DNA of 40,643 nt from Streptomyces sp. Isolate_45 (GTDB taxonomy: Bacteria; Actinomycetota; Actinomycetes; Streptomycetales; Streptomycetaceae): positions 1 to 40,643 of the forward strand of contig NZ_JANFAK020000076.1 of the NCBI RefSeq assembly GCF_024721315.2, read 5' to 3'. How positions within the stretch are numbered: the first letter of the stretch is position 1; the number at the start of each line of letters is the position of its first letter. Made by a program: the position numbers and the translations under genes. This document shows, one piece after another, positions 31,371 through 38,087 of this stretch. Below the pieces are notes generated by a model. It was not told where the DNA came from and searched no databases. It saw only the letters and a list, made by a program, of their open reading frames with translations.

Positions 31371-31413
31371 AGGGGAGGGCCCCGGCCGGATCATCCGGCC
31401 GGGGCCCTCCCCT
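31371..31413. terminator. 20-bp perfect hairpin terminator
   Basis: 31371-31390 pairs without mismatch with 31394-31413 around a 3-nt loop. It lies between the convergent penicillin-binding protein and YqeY genes and can stop transcription from both sides. Confidence 0.85.
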
Positions 31414-31440
31414 TATTCCCGTTCTGCTCGGTCCCCGGGG

Positions 31441-31902
31441 TCAGGAAAGCTGACGCTTGACGACGGCGGCGACCCGGCCGCCCTCCGCCAGGCCCGCCAC
31501 CTTCGGGTTCACGATCTTCATGACGGCGCCCATGGCCCGCGGCCCCTCGGCACCCGCCGCCTTGGCCTCCTCGACCGCCTGCGTCACGATCGCGACGAGC
31601 TCGTCGTCGCTCAGCTGCTTGGGCAGGTAGGCATCGAGGAACTCACCCTCCAGGGTCTCCCGCGCGGCCTGCTCGGCGCGGCCGCCCTGGGCGAAGGCCT
31701 CCGCGGCCTCGCGGCGCTTCTTCGCCTCCTTCGCGATCACCTTGAGGACTTCGTCGTCGGAGAGCACGCGCGCTTCCTTGCCCGCGACCTCCTGGTTGGT
31801 GATGGCGGACAGGGTCAGGCGCAGCGTCGACGAAGCGAGCTCGTCGCGTGCCCTGATGGCGTTGGTGAGGTCTTCCTGGAGCTTGGCCTTGAGCGTGGTC
31901 AT
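31441..31902 (-). CDS. GatB/YqeY-domain protein
   Basis: A 153-residue YqeY-family protein: MTTLKAKLQEDLTNAIRARDE, then STLRLTLSAITNQEVAGKEA, VLKVIAKEAKKRREAAEAFAQGG and MGAVMKIVNPKVAGLAEGGRV. The fold is that of the tRNA-binding tail of amidotransferase subunit GatB; the free-standing protein's role is not settled. I chose ATG at 31902, 7 nt after CAGACT, over ATG at 31908. It is divergent from the metallophosphoesterase gene with a 69-nt gap. Confidence 0.9.
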   Translation of the reverse strand: MTTLKAKLQEDLTNAIRARDELASSTLRLTLSAITNQEVAGKEARVLSDDEVLKVIAKEAKKRREAAEAFAQGGRAEQAARETLEGEFLDAYLPKQLSDDELVAIVTQAVEEAKAAGAEGPRAMGAVMKIVNPKVAGLAEGGRVAAVVKRQLS

Positions 31903-31971
31903 GCCCATGAGTCTGCCAGGTGAGGGGACGGTGGCGCCCGCCGGTTTTCCGCGTCTGCGACGATAGGGGGC

Positions 31972-32910
31972 ATGCGCGCGCGTTACGGAGTCCCCCTCAA
32001 AGTCACTGCCTCGATCGCGGCGGTCGGGGCCGCCGGACTGGCCTATGCCGCCGGATTCGAGGCCCGTTCCTTCCGCCTGCGCCGGGTCACCGTGCCCGTG
32101 CTCCCGCACGGGATGCGCCCGTTGCGCGTGCTCCAGGTCTCCGACATCCACATGGTCGGCGGGCAACGCAAGAAGCGTGCCTGGCTGCAGTCCCTGGCCG
32201 GGCTGCGCCCCGACTTCGTCGTGAACACCGGCGACAACCTCTCCGACACGGAGGGCGTGCCGGAGGTCCTCGACGCGCTGGGCCCGCTGATGGACTTCCC
32301 GGGCGTGTACGTCTTCGGGTCGAACGACTACTACGGGCCGCGGCTGCGCAACCCCGGGCGGTACCTGATCGAGAAGACCCAGGGCCGGCACGGGCTGAAC
32401 GGCAACAAGCCGGTCGTCGGCGCCGTCCACAACCCGTGGGAGGGGATGCGGGACGCCTTCGACGCGGCGGGCTGGCTCGACCTCACCAACACCCGGGCCC
32501 GGCTGAAGCTGGAAGGCCTGGAGCTCGCCTTCACCGGTCTCGACGACCCGCACATCAAGAGGGACCGCTACGAGCGGGTCGCGGGCGGTCCGGAGGCGGA
32601 CGCCGACTTCTCGATGGCCGTCGTGCACGCCCCGTACCTGCGCGTCCTCGAATCGTTCACCGCCGACCGGTACCCGCTGATCCTCGCCGGGCACACGCAC
32701 GGCGGGCAGCTGTGCGTCCCCTTCTACGGGGCCCTGGTCACCAACTGCGACCTGGACACGAAGCGGGTGAAGGGCCTCTCGACGTACGAGGCCGGCGGCC
32801 ACCGCTCGTACCTCCACGTCTCGGCGGGCTGCGGCACCAACCGCTACACCCCGGTCCGCTTCGCCTGCCCGCCGGAAGCGACCCTCCTGACCCTGACCCC
32901 GAAGGCCTGA
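31972..32910 (+). CDS. metallophosphoesterase (YkuE/YaeI-like)
   Basis: A 312-residue calcineurin-like phosphoesterase with an N-terminal membrane anchor (VTASIAAVGAAGLAYAAGF). Metal motifs are LQVSDIHMVGG (DxH), VVNTGDNLSD (GD), YVFGSNDYYGPR at the GNHD position, FSMAVVHAPYL (His) and LILAGHTHGGQLCVPF (GHTH). The third motif reads GSND instead of GNHD, so the usual catalytic His is missing there. Family members cleave phosphodiesters or lipid pyrophosphates at the membrane (Rv3683 lies next to ponA2 in mycobacteria). The start ATG at 31972 has no clear Shine-Dalgarno but no better option exists. Confidence 0.85.
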   Translation: MRARYGVPLKVTASIAAVGAAGLAYAAGFEARSFRLRRVTVPVLPHGMRPLRVLQVSDIHMVGGQRKKRAWLQSLAGLRPDFVVNTGDNLSDTEGVPEVLDALGPLMDFPGVYVFGSNDYYGPRLRNPGRYLIEKTQGRHGLNGNKPVVGAVHNPWEGMRDAFDAAGWLDLTNTRARLKLEGLELAFTGLDDPHIKRDRYERVAGGPEADADFSMAVVHAPYLRVLESFTADRYPLILAGHTHGGQLCVPFYGALVTNCDLDTKRVKGLSTYEAGGHRSYLHVSAGCGTNRYTPVRFACPPEATLLTLTPKA

Positions 32911-32954
32911 CGACCGGGCCGCGCCGCCCCGGCGGCGCCCCGTGAAAACCGGAT

Positions 32955-32983
32955 TTCGTCTCCGGGCGAGGGTCCGCTAAAGT
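32955..32983 (+). promoter_or_regulatory. candidate tRNA-Pro promoter
   Basis: TTCGTC (32955-32960), 17-nt spacer, TAAAGT (32978-32983), giving a start near 32990, about 34 nt before the mature tRNA end. Confidence 0.5.
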
Positions 32984-33023
32984 AATCGATGTCGCCACGG
33001 CAGCAAGACGCCAAAGCGACGAT

Positions 33024-33097
33024 CGGGGTGTAGCGCAGCTTGGCAGCGCGCTTCGTTCGGGACGAAGAGGTCGTGGGTTCAAATCCCGCCACCCCGA
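33024..33097 (+). tRNA. tRNA-Pro (anticodon CGG)
   Basis: A 74-nt cloverleaf. The acceptor arm CGGGGTG (33024-33030) pairs with CACCCCG (33090-33096) with A as discriminator. The anticodon stem CTTCG/CGAAG encloses the loop TTCGGGA, so the anticodon is CGG and the tRNA reads CCG codons, the commonest Pro codon in such a genome. The T arm carries TTCAAAT. CCA is not encoded. The 3' end is followed by a strong terminator and then by truncated genes, as often seen where elements integrate into tRNA genes. Confidence 0.95.
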
Positions 33098-33108
33098 CAC
33101 TGTAGTAC

Positions 33109-33153
33109 CAGGTCAGGTGGCCTACTCATTGAGTAGGCCACCTGACCTGTTTT
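33109..33153 (+). terminator. strong intrinsic terminator of tRNA-Pro
   Basis: 18 perfect pairs (33109-33126 with 33132-33149), a 5-nt loop, and a TTTT run at 33150-33153. A T-tract is uncommon in this genome, so this is a textbook intrinsic terminator. Confidence 0.9.
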
Positions 33154-33166
33154 CATGTCCGGGCGG

Positions 33167-33345
33167 TCAGTTCGGGGGCGGGGTGATGTCGACGCGGAGG
33201 GCGTTCAGGGCCGCGTCCAAGGAGGCGGTCACCGCGGGGGTGTCGGGGCCGGTGGCGATGACGTGGCCCAGGCGGTCGTAGGCGTTCTCGGCCGGGCGGA
33301 CCGGGGTGCCCGGTGCGGCGGTGACCGTGACGCCGGCCGCGCCGA
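33167..33345 (-). pseudogene. C-terminal remnant, possibly of an ATP-grasp ligase
   Basis: About 55 residues on the minus strand, GVTVTAAPGTPVRPAENAYD continuing RLGHVIATGPDTPAVTASLD and ending RVDITPPPN. The pattern P-G-x-x-V-x-P-x-x-N-x-x-D-R-x-G-x-V-I-A-x-G followed by an Ala-rich helix looks like the tail of ATP-grasp carboxylate-amine ligases, but this is from memory and uncertain. The frame stays open upstream only because it is antisense to the aspartokinase remnant; coding similarity stops abruptly near 33345. No start codon, promoter or N-terminal domain belongs to it. Confidence 0.4.
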
Positions 33346-33724
33346 AGCCTCGGTCGCCGTGGACCTCGTCGCCCGCTTCGGCGACCGGGACATCGGCTAC
33401 GGATGGGACTTCACCATCGCGCGCACCCACGTCGAGGCCCTCCGTGAGGTGCTCGCCCGGCTGGAGTGCGCGGCCGACATCCACGAACGCGTCGGGAAGG
33501 TGTCCCTCGTCGGCGCCGGGCTGCTGAGTCAGCCCAGGACCACGGGCCGCATGCTGGCCGCGTTGGGCAAGGCGGGCATCGAGGCCTACTCGGTGTCGAC
33601 CTCCCAGGTCCGTACCTCGTTCACGCTGGCCAAGGCGCACTGCGGGCGGGCCGTGGACCTGCTGCACCGCGAGTTCCAGCTGGACCGACCCCTGGAAGCG
33701 GTCGAGCACGCCGTAGCCGTGTAG
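33346..33724 (+). pseudogene. C-terminal remnant of an aspartate kinase (ACT domains)
   Basis: About 125 residues on the plus strand. VGKVSLVGAGLLSQPRTTGR, then MLAALGKAGIEAYSVSTSQV, then HREFQLD. This is the second ACT domain of aspartokinase (G-K-V-S-x-V-G-x-G-x-x-S-x-P, then a-x-A-G-I-x-x-x-x-I-S-T-S). Preceding residues (DLVARFGDRDIGYGWDFTIA) look like part of the first ACT domain. The catalytic kinase domain is missing; the reading frame upstream of 33346 is antisense to another fragment. It ends in a natural stop followed by a terminator. It is either a decayed second aspartokinase or the end left by a deletion. An isolated ACT-domain protein cannot be ruled out. Confidence 0.6.
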
Positions 33725-33773
33725 CCCGGGCGGCCGTGGTGACAGCGTCCCCGCACCCCGATCCCGTCGGCTG

Positions 33774-33800
33774 AAGGCCCAGGTCGTCGACCTGGGCCTT
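33774..33800. terminator. 12-bp hairpin terminator
   Basis: AAGGCCCAGGTC (33774-33785), loop GTC, GACCTGGGCCTT (33789-33800). It lies between the aspartokinase remnant and the convergent HD gene. Confidence 0.8.
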
Positions 33801-33806
33801 CGCCGT

Positions 33807-34400
33807 TCAGCGGTCCAGCGGGTTCGACCCGATCCGGGCCGCAGCTCCGCCCGCGACGTAGCCGGCGGCCGCGCACGCCGGCTTGCGCACGGCCTGGTCC
33901 TCGACGAGCGCGAGGAAGGCCGCGCCGAAGCCCAACCGCGGGTGCGCGGCCAACAGTCCGGCCGTGAACGACGGGTCGAACTCCGTGACGCGCAGCCCCG
34001 AGACGTCCGCGCTCGTGCCCACCTGGAGGAGGTGGCTCTCCGCGTCCTCGGCGGCGCCGACGTCGTCCCGCATGTGCAGGACGATCACCTCCTGAGCGCG
34101 GGCCCGGCGGGCGGGCGCCCAGCCCAACCCCGCCGTGAACACCCGGGCCACGTGCCCGCCGGCCTCCTCGAAGGGCAGGGTGTGGCTGTCGAACGGCGCG
34201 GCCAGGCCCAGGTCGTGCAGCAGGGCGCTGACGTAGAGGAGTTCCGCGTCGTACGCGATCCCCTGCTCGCGCGCGTACTCGACGGCGAAGGCGTAGGAGC
34301 GGACGGAGTGGTTGAGCAGGGCCGCGTCCGCGTACTCGGAGGCGATCTCCAAGGCGGAACGGGCCGCGCGGGAGTCGGGTTCGTACTGGGTCCGTGTCAT
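33807..34400 (-). CDS. HD-domain protein, cyanamide hydratase (Ddi2)-like
   Basis: A 197-residue HD-fold protein. NHSVRSYAFAVEYAREQG and YVSALLHDLGLAAPFD provide the His and the HD pair, and IVLHMRDDVGAAEDAE supplies a further His. H-S-x-R-x-Y plus L-L-H-D-L-G-L is the pattern of the Ddi2/urea hydro-lyase branch, which hydrates cyanamide to urea; other HD enzymes share it in part, so activity is inferred. It follows the amidohydrolase gene with a 9-nt gap and could be cotranscribed. A TAAGGT box 6 nt before the ATG could also give a separate leaderless transcript, but its TAA is the stop codon of the upstream gene. Confidence 0.75.
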   Translation of the reverse strand: MTRTQYEPDSRAARSALEIASEYADAALLNHSVRSYAFAVEYAREQGIAYDAELLYVSALLHDLGLAAPFDSHTLPFEEAGGHVARVFTAGLGWAPARRARAQEVIVLHMRDDVGAAEDAESHLLQVGTSADVSGLRVTEFDPSFTAGLLAAHPRLGFGAAFLALVEDQAVRKPACAAAGYVAGGAAARIGSNPLDR

Positions 34401-34409
34401 GGCCGCACC

Positions 34410-35714
34410 TTAGGTTCCCCGGGTGAAGTCCACCTCCGACGGGGGCTCGCCCGGCCAGTTCAGCAGGGCCGGCTGCGGACGCGTCTGCGCGAGGACGCTG
34501 CCCCGGGCGACCACGTACCGGGGCCGGACCTGACGGCGGATCGCCTCCTCCGGAGTGGGGGCGGGCAGCAGCACGAAGGACGCCGGGGCGCCCTCGTGGA
34601 TCCCGTACTCGGACGCGTCGAGGCCCAGCACCCGGGCCGCGCGGTCCGTCACCATCGAGAAGGCGAGCGGGATCTCGTCCGCTCCGGTGAGTTGGGCGGC
34701 GTAGACCCCGACGAGGGCGGTCTGGAGCGGGTTCGCCGTGCCCAGCGCGTTCCACGGGTCCATGACGTCGTCGTGGCCGAAGGCCACGTTGACCCCGGCC
34801 GCCAGCATCTCCTTCACCTGGGTGAGGCCGCGCCGCTTGGGATAGGCGTCGAACCGGCCCTGGAGGTTGAGGTTCGCGAAGGGGTTGGAGACGAGGTTGA
34901 TGCCCGAACGGGACAGCAGTCGCCGGAGCTTGAACGCGTAGGCGCCGTTGTAGGAGCCCATGGCCGTCGTGTGCGAGGCGGTCGCGCGGTCGCGCAGCCC
35001 CGATCGCATGGCCAGGGTGGCCAGCGTTTCCACGAAGCGGGACTGTTCGTCGTCGATCTCGTCGCAGTGGGCGTCGACGCGCAGCCCGTGTTCCTCGGCC
35101 AGCGCGAAGGCCTTGCCCAGCGAGGCGATCCCGTCCTCGCGGGTGTCCTCGAAGTGCGGGATGGCCCCGACGACGTCCGCCCCGCGGGACACGGCCTCGC
35201 GCAGCAGCGCCGCCCCGTCGGGGAAGGACTCGATGCCCTCCTGCGGGAAGGCGACGATCTGGAGGGTCATGACGTCCCGCACCCGGTCGCGGACCTCCAG
35301 CAGCGCATCGAGCGCGGTGAGGGAGGGGTCGGTGACGTCGCAGTGGGTGCGGACGTGGAGCACCCCGTTGGCCGCCTGCCAGCGCAGCACCTCGGTCGCC
35401 CGGTCGATGACGTCCTCGCGGGTCAGGGTCCGCTTGCGGTCGCTCCAGCAGGCGATGCCCTCCCAGAGCGTCCCGGAGGCGTTGGGGCGCGGCTGCCCGG
35501 CCGTGAGGGCCGTGTCCAGGTGGATGTGGGGCTCGACGAAGGGCGCGGTGAGGAGGCCGCCGTGGGCCTCGATCAGCACCCCGGTCGCCGGTGGTTCCTT
35601 CTGGTCGTCGTACGGGACCACGCGCGCGATCCGGCCGTCCTCACCGACTTCCACGTCGGAGAGGGCATGCGCTGGTGTGTCGAGCAGCCGGGCACCCCTG
35701 ACGATCATCCGCAT
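34410..35714 (-). CDS. amidohydrolase, cytosine deaminase (CodA)-like
   Basis: A 434-residue amidohydrolase-superfamily enzyme. Metal-binding EPHIHLDTAL (HxH), VDAHCDEIDDEQSR (His plus the CodA-type D-E), TASHTTAMGSYNG (His) and FGHDDVMDPWNALG (catalytic Asp) are complete and in CodA order. Substrates of this group include cytosine, isoguanine, creatinine and other cyclic ureas or amidines. Pairing with a cyanamide hydratase-like gene suggests breakdown of a nitrogen-rich compound, but the pathway is a guess. The ATG at 35714 lies 6 nt after TACGCT: a leaderless start. Three parS-like sites lie just upstream. Confidence 0.85.
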   Translation of the reverse strand: MRMIVRGARLLDTPAHALSDVEVGEDGRIARVVPYDDQKEPPATGVLIEAHGGLLTAPFVEPHIHLDTALTAGQPRPNASGTLWEGIACWSDRKRTLTREDVIDRATEVLRWQAANGVLHVRTHCDVTDPSLTALDALLEVRDRVRDVMTLQIVAFPQEGIESFPDGAALLREAVSRGADVVGAIPHFEDTREDGIASLGKAFALAEEHGLRVDAHCDEIDDEQSRFVETLATLAMRSGLRDRATASHTTAMGSYNGAYAFKLRRLLSRSGINLVSNPFANLNLQGRFDAYPKRRGLTQVKEMLAAGVNVAFGHDDVMDPWNALGTANPLQTALVGVYAAQLTGADEIPLAFSMVTDRAARVLGLDASEYGIHEGAPASFVLLPAPTPEEAIRRQVRPRYVVARGSVLAQTRPQPALLNWPGEPPSEVDFTRGT

Positions 35715-35720
35715 GCGGCC

Positions 35721-35726
35721 AGCGTA
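35721..35726 (-). promoter_or_regulatory. -10 box of leaderless amidohydrolase gene
   Basis: TACGCT on the minus strand, 6 nt, then ATG at 35714. It lies 15 nt from the first parS-like site. Confidence 0.5.
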
Positions 35727-35741
35727 CGGACGCGGGTCTTC

Positions 35742-35755
35742 GTTTCACGTGAAAC
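35742..35755. promoter_or_regulatory. parS site 1 (perfect core)
   Basis: GTTTCACGTGAAAC, the full palindromic ParB-binding core used by Streptomyces and other bacteria, with no mismatch. Confidence 0.88.
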
Positions 35756-35776
35756 GCCGCATGCGCGCGGCAGGTC

Positions 35777-35790
35777 GTTCCACGTGAAAC
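35777..35790. promoter_or_regulatory. parS site 2 (one mismatch)
   Basis: GTTCCACGTGAAAC, one base from the core, starting 35 bp after site 1. Confidence 0.75.
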
Positions 35791-35808
35791 GGGCACACGC
35801 GGCCCGCT

Positions 35809-35822
35809 GTTTCACGTGGAAC
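35809..35822. promoter_or_regulatory. parS site 3 (one mismatch)
   Basis: GTTTCACGTGGAAC, one base from the core, starting 32 bp after site 2. The mismatch is in the other half-site. Confidence 0.75.
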
Positions 35823-35864
35823 GGCGGGCCGTGACCGGTGCGGAGACTCGGGGGCGTGGACGTC

Positions 35865-36032
35865 TCAACCGCGCTTGGCCTGGGCCTTCTGCTGCATGCC
35901 TCTCGTCTTCGCGGCGACCGACTGCACGTCTCTGACCGCGGCCTTGGCACGCGCCTCGGCCGCCGTGTTCTTCGCCATCGCACGCTCGGAATCCTGGTGG
36001 GCGTGGTGACCGCCGCGCGCCTTCTTGGCCAT
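35865..36032 (-). CDS. 55-residue basic small protein
   Basis: MAKKARGGHHAHQDSERAMA continuing KNTAAEARAKAAVRDVQSVA and ending QQKAQAKRG. It is rich in Lys, Arg, Ala and His, predicted helical and cytosolic, with no Cys and no membrane segment. GAGAGGG lies 8 nt before the ATG at 36032, so translation is well supported. Its composition resembles small nucleic-acid-binding proteins, but I recognise no family. It is next to the parS triplet and divergent from the S9 peptidase gene. Confidence 0.65.
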   Translation of the reverse strand: MAKKARGGHHAHQDSERAMAKNTAAEARAKAAVRDVQSVAAKTRGMQQKAQAKRG

Positions 36033-36140
36033 GATCAACACCCTCTCGTCAGCGATCGCGTACGCCCACCACCATGCGCCCGTTCGGCCCGGTCGGCATC
36101 TCGACGCGTCAGCGACGCCGGTGCGGCAAGAATGGAGGGC

Positions 36141-37967
36141 ATGACCAGCGACAGCGATGTGACCCCCGGCGACACCCCCGAGACGCGAGAGATGCCCGAC
36201 TGGGAGAAGCGCTTCCGGGCTCCACGCGTAGGCCTGCCCGAATGGGCCGAGGACGCCCCGGACCGCTCGCTCTTCGTCTCCAACGCGACCGGCACCTACG
36301 AGCTCTACGCCTGGGACCGCGCCACCGGAACCCAGCGCCAGGCCACCGACCGCCCCAACGGCACCACCGACGGCACCCTCTCGCCCGACGGCGAGTGGAT
36401 CTGGTGGTTCTCCGACACCGACGGCGACGAGTTCGGCACCTGGGTCCGCCAGCCCTTCGCGGGCGGCCCGGACGAACCCGCCACCCCCGGCCTGGAGCCC
36501 TCCTACTCGGCAGGCCTCGCCATCGGCCGGGACGGCACGGCGGTCGTCGGCCGGTCCACGGACGAGGACGGATCGACCATCCATGTCGTCCGGCCGAACG
36601 GCGGCGCCCCCACCGTCGTCTACCGGCACCGCGAGTCCGCCGGTGTCGGCGACCTCTCCCGCGACGGCACCCTCCTGGCCATCGAGCACACGGAGCACGG
36701 CGACGCCATGCACTCGGCGCTGCGCGTCGTCACCCTCGACGGGGCCACCGTCGCCGAGCTCGACGACTCCCGCGGCGGCACGGAGGAGCTCGGCCTGGAG
36801 GTGCTCGGTTTCGCGCCCGTCGCCGGGGACACCCGCCTCCTCGTCGGCCACCAGCGGCGCGGCCGTTGGGAGCCGATGGTCTGGGACGTGAGCACCGGCG
36901 CCGAGGAGGACCTGGCGATCGACCTGCCCGGAGACGTCAGCGCCGAGTGGTACCCGGACGGGTCCGCCCTGCTGATCGCGCACAGCTTCGAGGCACGCAG
37001 CGAGCTGTGGCGCTATGACCTGGCCGCGCGGGAACTCGTACGGGTGGACACGCCCCCGGGGTCGGTGTCGGGCGCGACGGCCCGCCCGGACGGCACCGTC
37101 GAGTACCAGTGGTCCTCGGCGGCCGAACCGGCCTCCGTCCGCTCCACCGCCGGCGTCGTCGTACTCGACCCGCCCGGTTTCCGGCCGCCGGGCTCGGTGC
37201 CGGTGGAGGACGTGTGGGTGGACGGCCCCGGCGGCCGCATCCACGCCCTCGCCCAGCGTCCGACGGGCCACGGCGAGGGCCCCTTCCCGACGATCTTCGA
37301 GATCCACGGCGGGCCCACCTGGCACGACAGCGACTCCTTCCTCGCCACCCCGGCCGCCTGGCTGGACCACGGCTTCGCGGTGGTCCGGGTCAACTACCGC
37401 GGATCCACCGGCTACGGCCGGGAGTGGACCGACGCCCTCAAGCACCGCGTCGGCCTGATCGAGTTGGAGGACGTCGCGGCCGTCCGGGAGTGGGCCGTGG
37501 CCTCCGGCCTCGCCGACCCGGACCGCCTCGTCCTGTCCGGCGGGTCCTGGGGCGGCTACCTGACCCTGCTCGGCCTCGGCACCCAGCCCGACGCCTGGGC
37601 CGTGGGCCTGGCCGGCGTACCCGTCGCGGACTACGTCACGGCGTACCACGACGAGATGGAGGCCCTGAAGTCCCTGGACCGCACGCTGTTCGGCGGAACC
37701 CCGGAGGAGGTCCCCGAACGCTTCGAGGCGTCCTCGCCGCTGACGTACGTCGACGCCGTCACGGCTCCCGTGCACATCGCCGCCGGGGTCAACGACCCGC
37801 GCTGCCCGATCCGTCAGATCGACAACTACGTCGACCGCCTCGCCGCCCGCGGTGCGGTCCACGAGGTGTACCGCTACGACGCCGGGCACGGCTCTCTGGT
37901 CGTCGAGGAACGCATCAAGCAGGTACGGATGGACCTCGAATTCGCCCTCAAGCACCTGAAGCGGTGA
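36141..37967 (+). CDS. S9-family prolyl oligopeptidase-like serine peptidase
   Basis: A 608-residue protein. Residues 1-370 are beta-propeller-like repeats (SPDGEWIWWFSDTDGDEFGT, LSRDGTLLAIEHTEHGD, WYPDGSALLIAHSFEARSEL). The C-terminal alpha/beta-hydrolase domain has FEIHGGPTWHDSD, NYRGSTGYGREW, the nucleophile VLSGGSWGGYLTLLGLG, Asp in AAGVNDPRCPI and His in YDAGHGSLV. The triad is complete; acylaminoacyl-peptidase or DPP-type activity is likely. No signal peptide is visible, so it is probably cytosolic. The ATG at 36141 is chosen because GGAGGG touches it too closely to serve as a Shine-Dalgarno while AAGAAT lies 7 nt upstream; ATG 36132 is possible. Confidence 0.88.
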   Translation: MTSDSDVTPGDTPETREMPDWEKRFRAPRVGLPEWAEDAPDRSLFVSNATGTYELYAWDRATGTQRQATDRPNGTTDGTLSPDGEWIWWFSDTDGDEFGTWVRQPFAGGPDEPATPGLEPSYSAGLAIGRDGTAVVGRSTDEDGSTIHVVRPNGGAPTVVYRHRESAGVGDLSRDGTLLAIEHTEHGDAMHSALRVVTLDGATVAELDDSRGGTEELGLEVLGFAPVAGDTRLLVGHQRRGRWEPMVWDVSTGAEEDLAIDLPGDVSAEWYPDGSALLIAHSFEARSELWRYDLAARELVRVDTPPGSVSGATARPDGTVEYQWSSAAEPASVRSTAGVVVLDPPGFRPPGSVPVEDVWVDGPGGRIHALAQRPTGHGEGPFPTIFEIHGGPTWHDSDSFLATPAAWLDHGFAVVRVNYRGSTGYGREWTDALKHRVGLIELEDVAAVREWAVASGLADPDRLVLSGGSWGGYLTLLGLGTQPDAWAVGLAGVPVADYVTAYHDEMEALKSLDRTLFGGTPEEVPERFEASSPLTYVDAVTAPVHIAAGVNDPRCPIRQIDNYVDRLAARGAVHEVYRYDAGHGSLVVEERIKQVRMDLEFALKHLKR

Positions 37968-38000
37968 GACCGGGGCCCTCCGGGGCGCCGCGGCACCCTC

Positions 38001-38032
38001 CCCGCCCCGCCGCCCCTGGGCGGCGGGGCGGG
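38001..38032. terminator. 15-bp GC-rich hairpin terminator
   Basis: CCCGCCCCGCCGCCC (38001-38015) pairs with 38018-38032; closing the loop costs one or two pairs. It lies 33 nt after the peptidase stop. Confidence 0.7.
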
Positions 38033-38075
38033 TTGCGGGCCCGGCCCCGGGGGCCGGTCGGCCCCGCACCCCCCG

Positions 38076-38081
38076 TACCGT
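38076..38081 (+). promoter_or_regulatory. -10 box of leaderless SURF1 gene
   Basis: TACCGT, 6 nt, then GTG at 38088. Confidence 0.5.
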
Positions 38082-38087
38082 GGTGGC

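Noticed and set aside
33155..33724. Intact 189-residue gene
   Set aside because: The first 60 residues are antisense to another gene end and of shadow composition; only the part after about 33346 resembles aspartokinase.
34407..34412. TAAGGT as an independent promoter for the HD gene
   Set aside because: Not rejected outright, but its TAA is the stop codon of the upstream gene, so the match may be coincidental; I did not list it as a separate feature.
35742..35822. Three similar palindromes as a CRISPR-like array
   Set aside because: The 14-bp palindromes match parS, the units are too short and the spacers are 18-21 bp.
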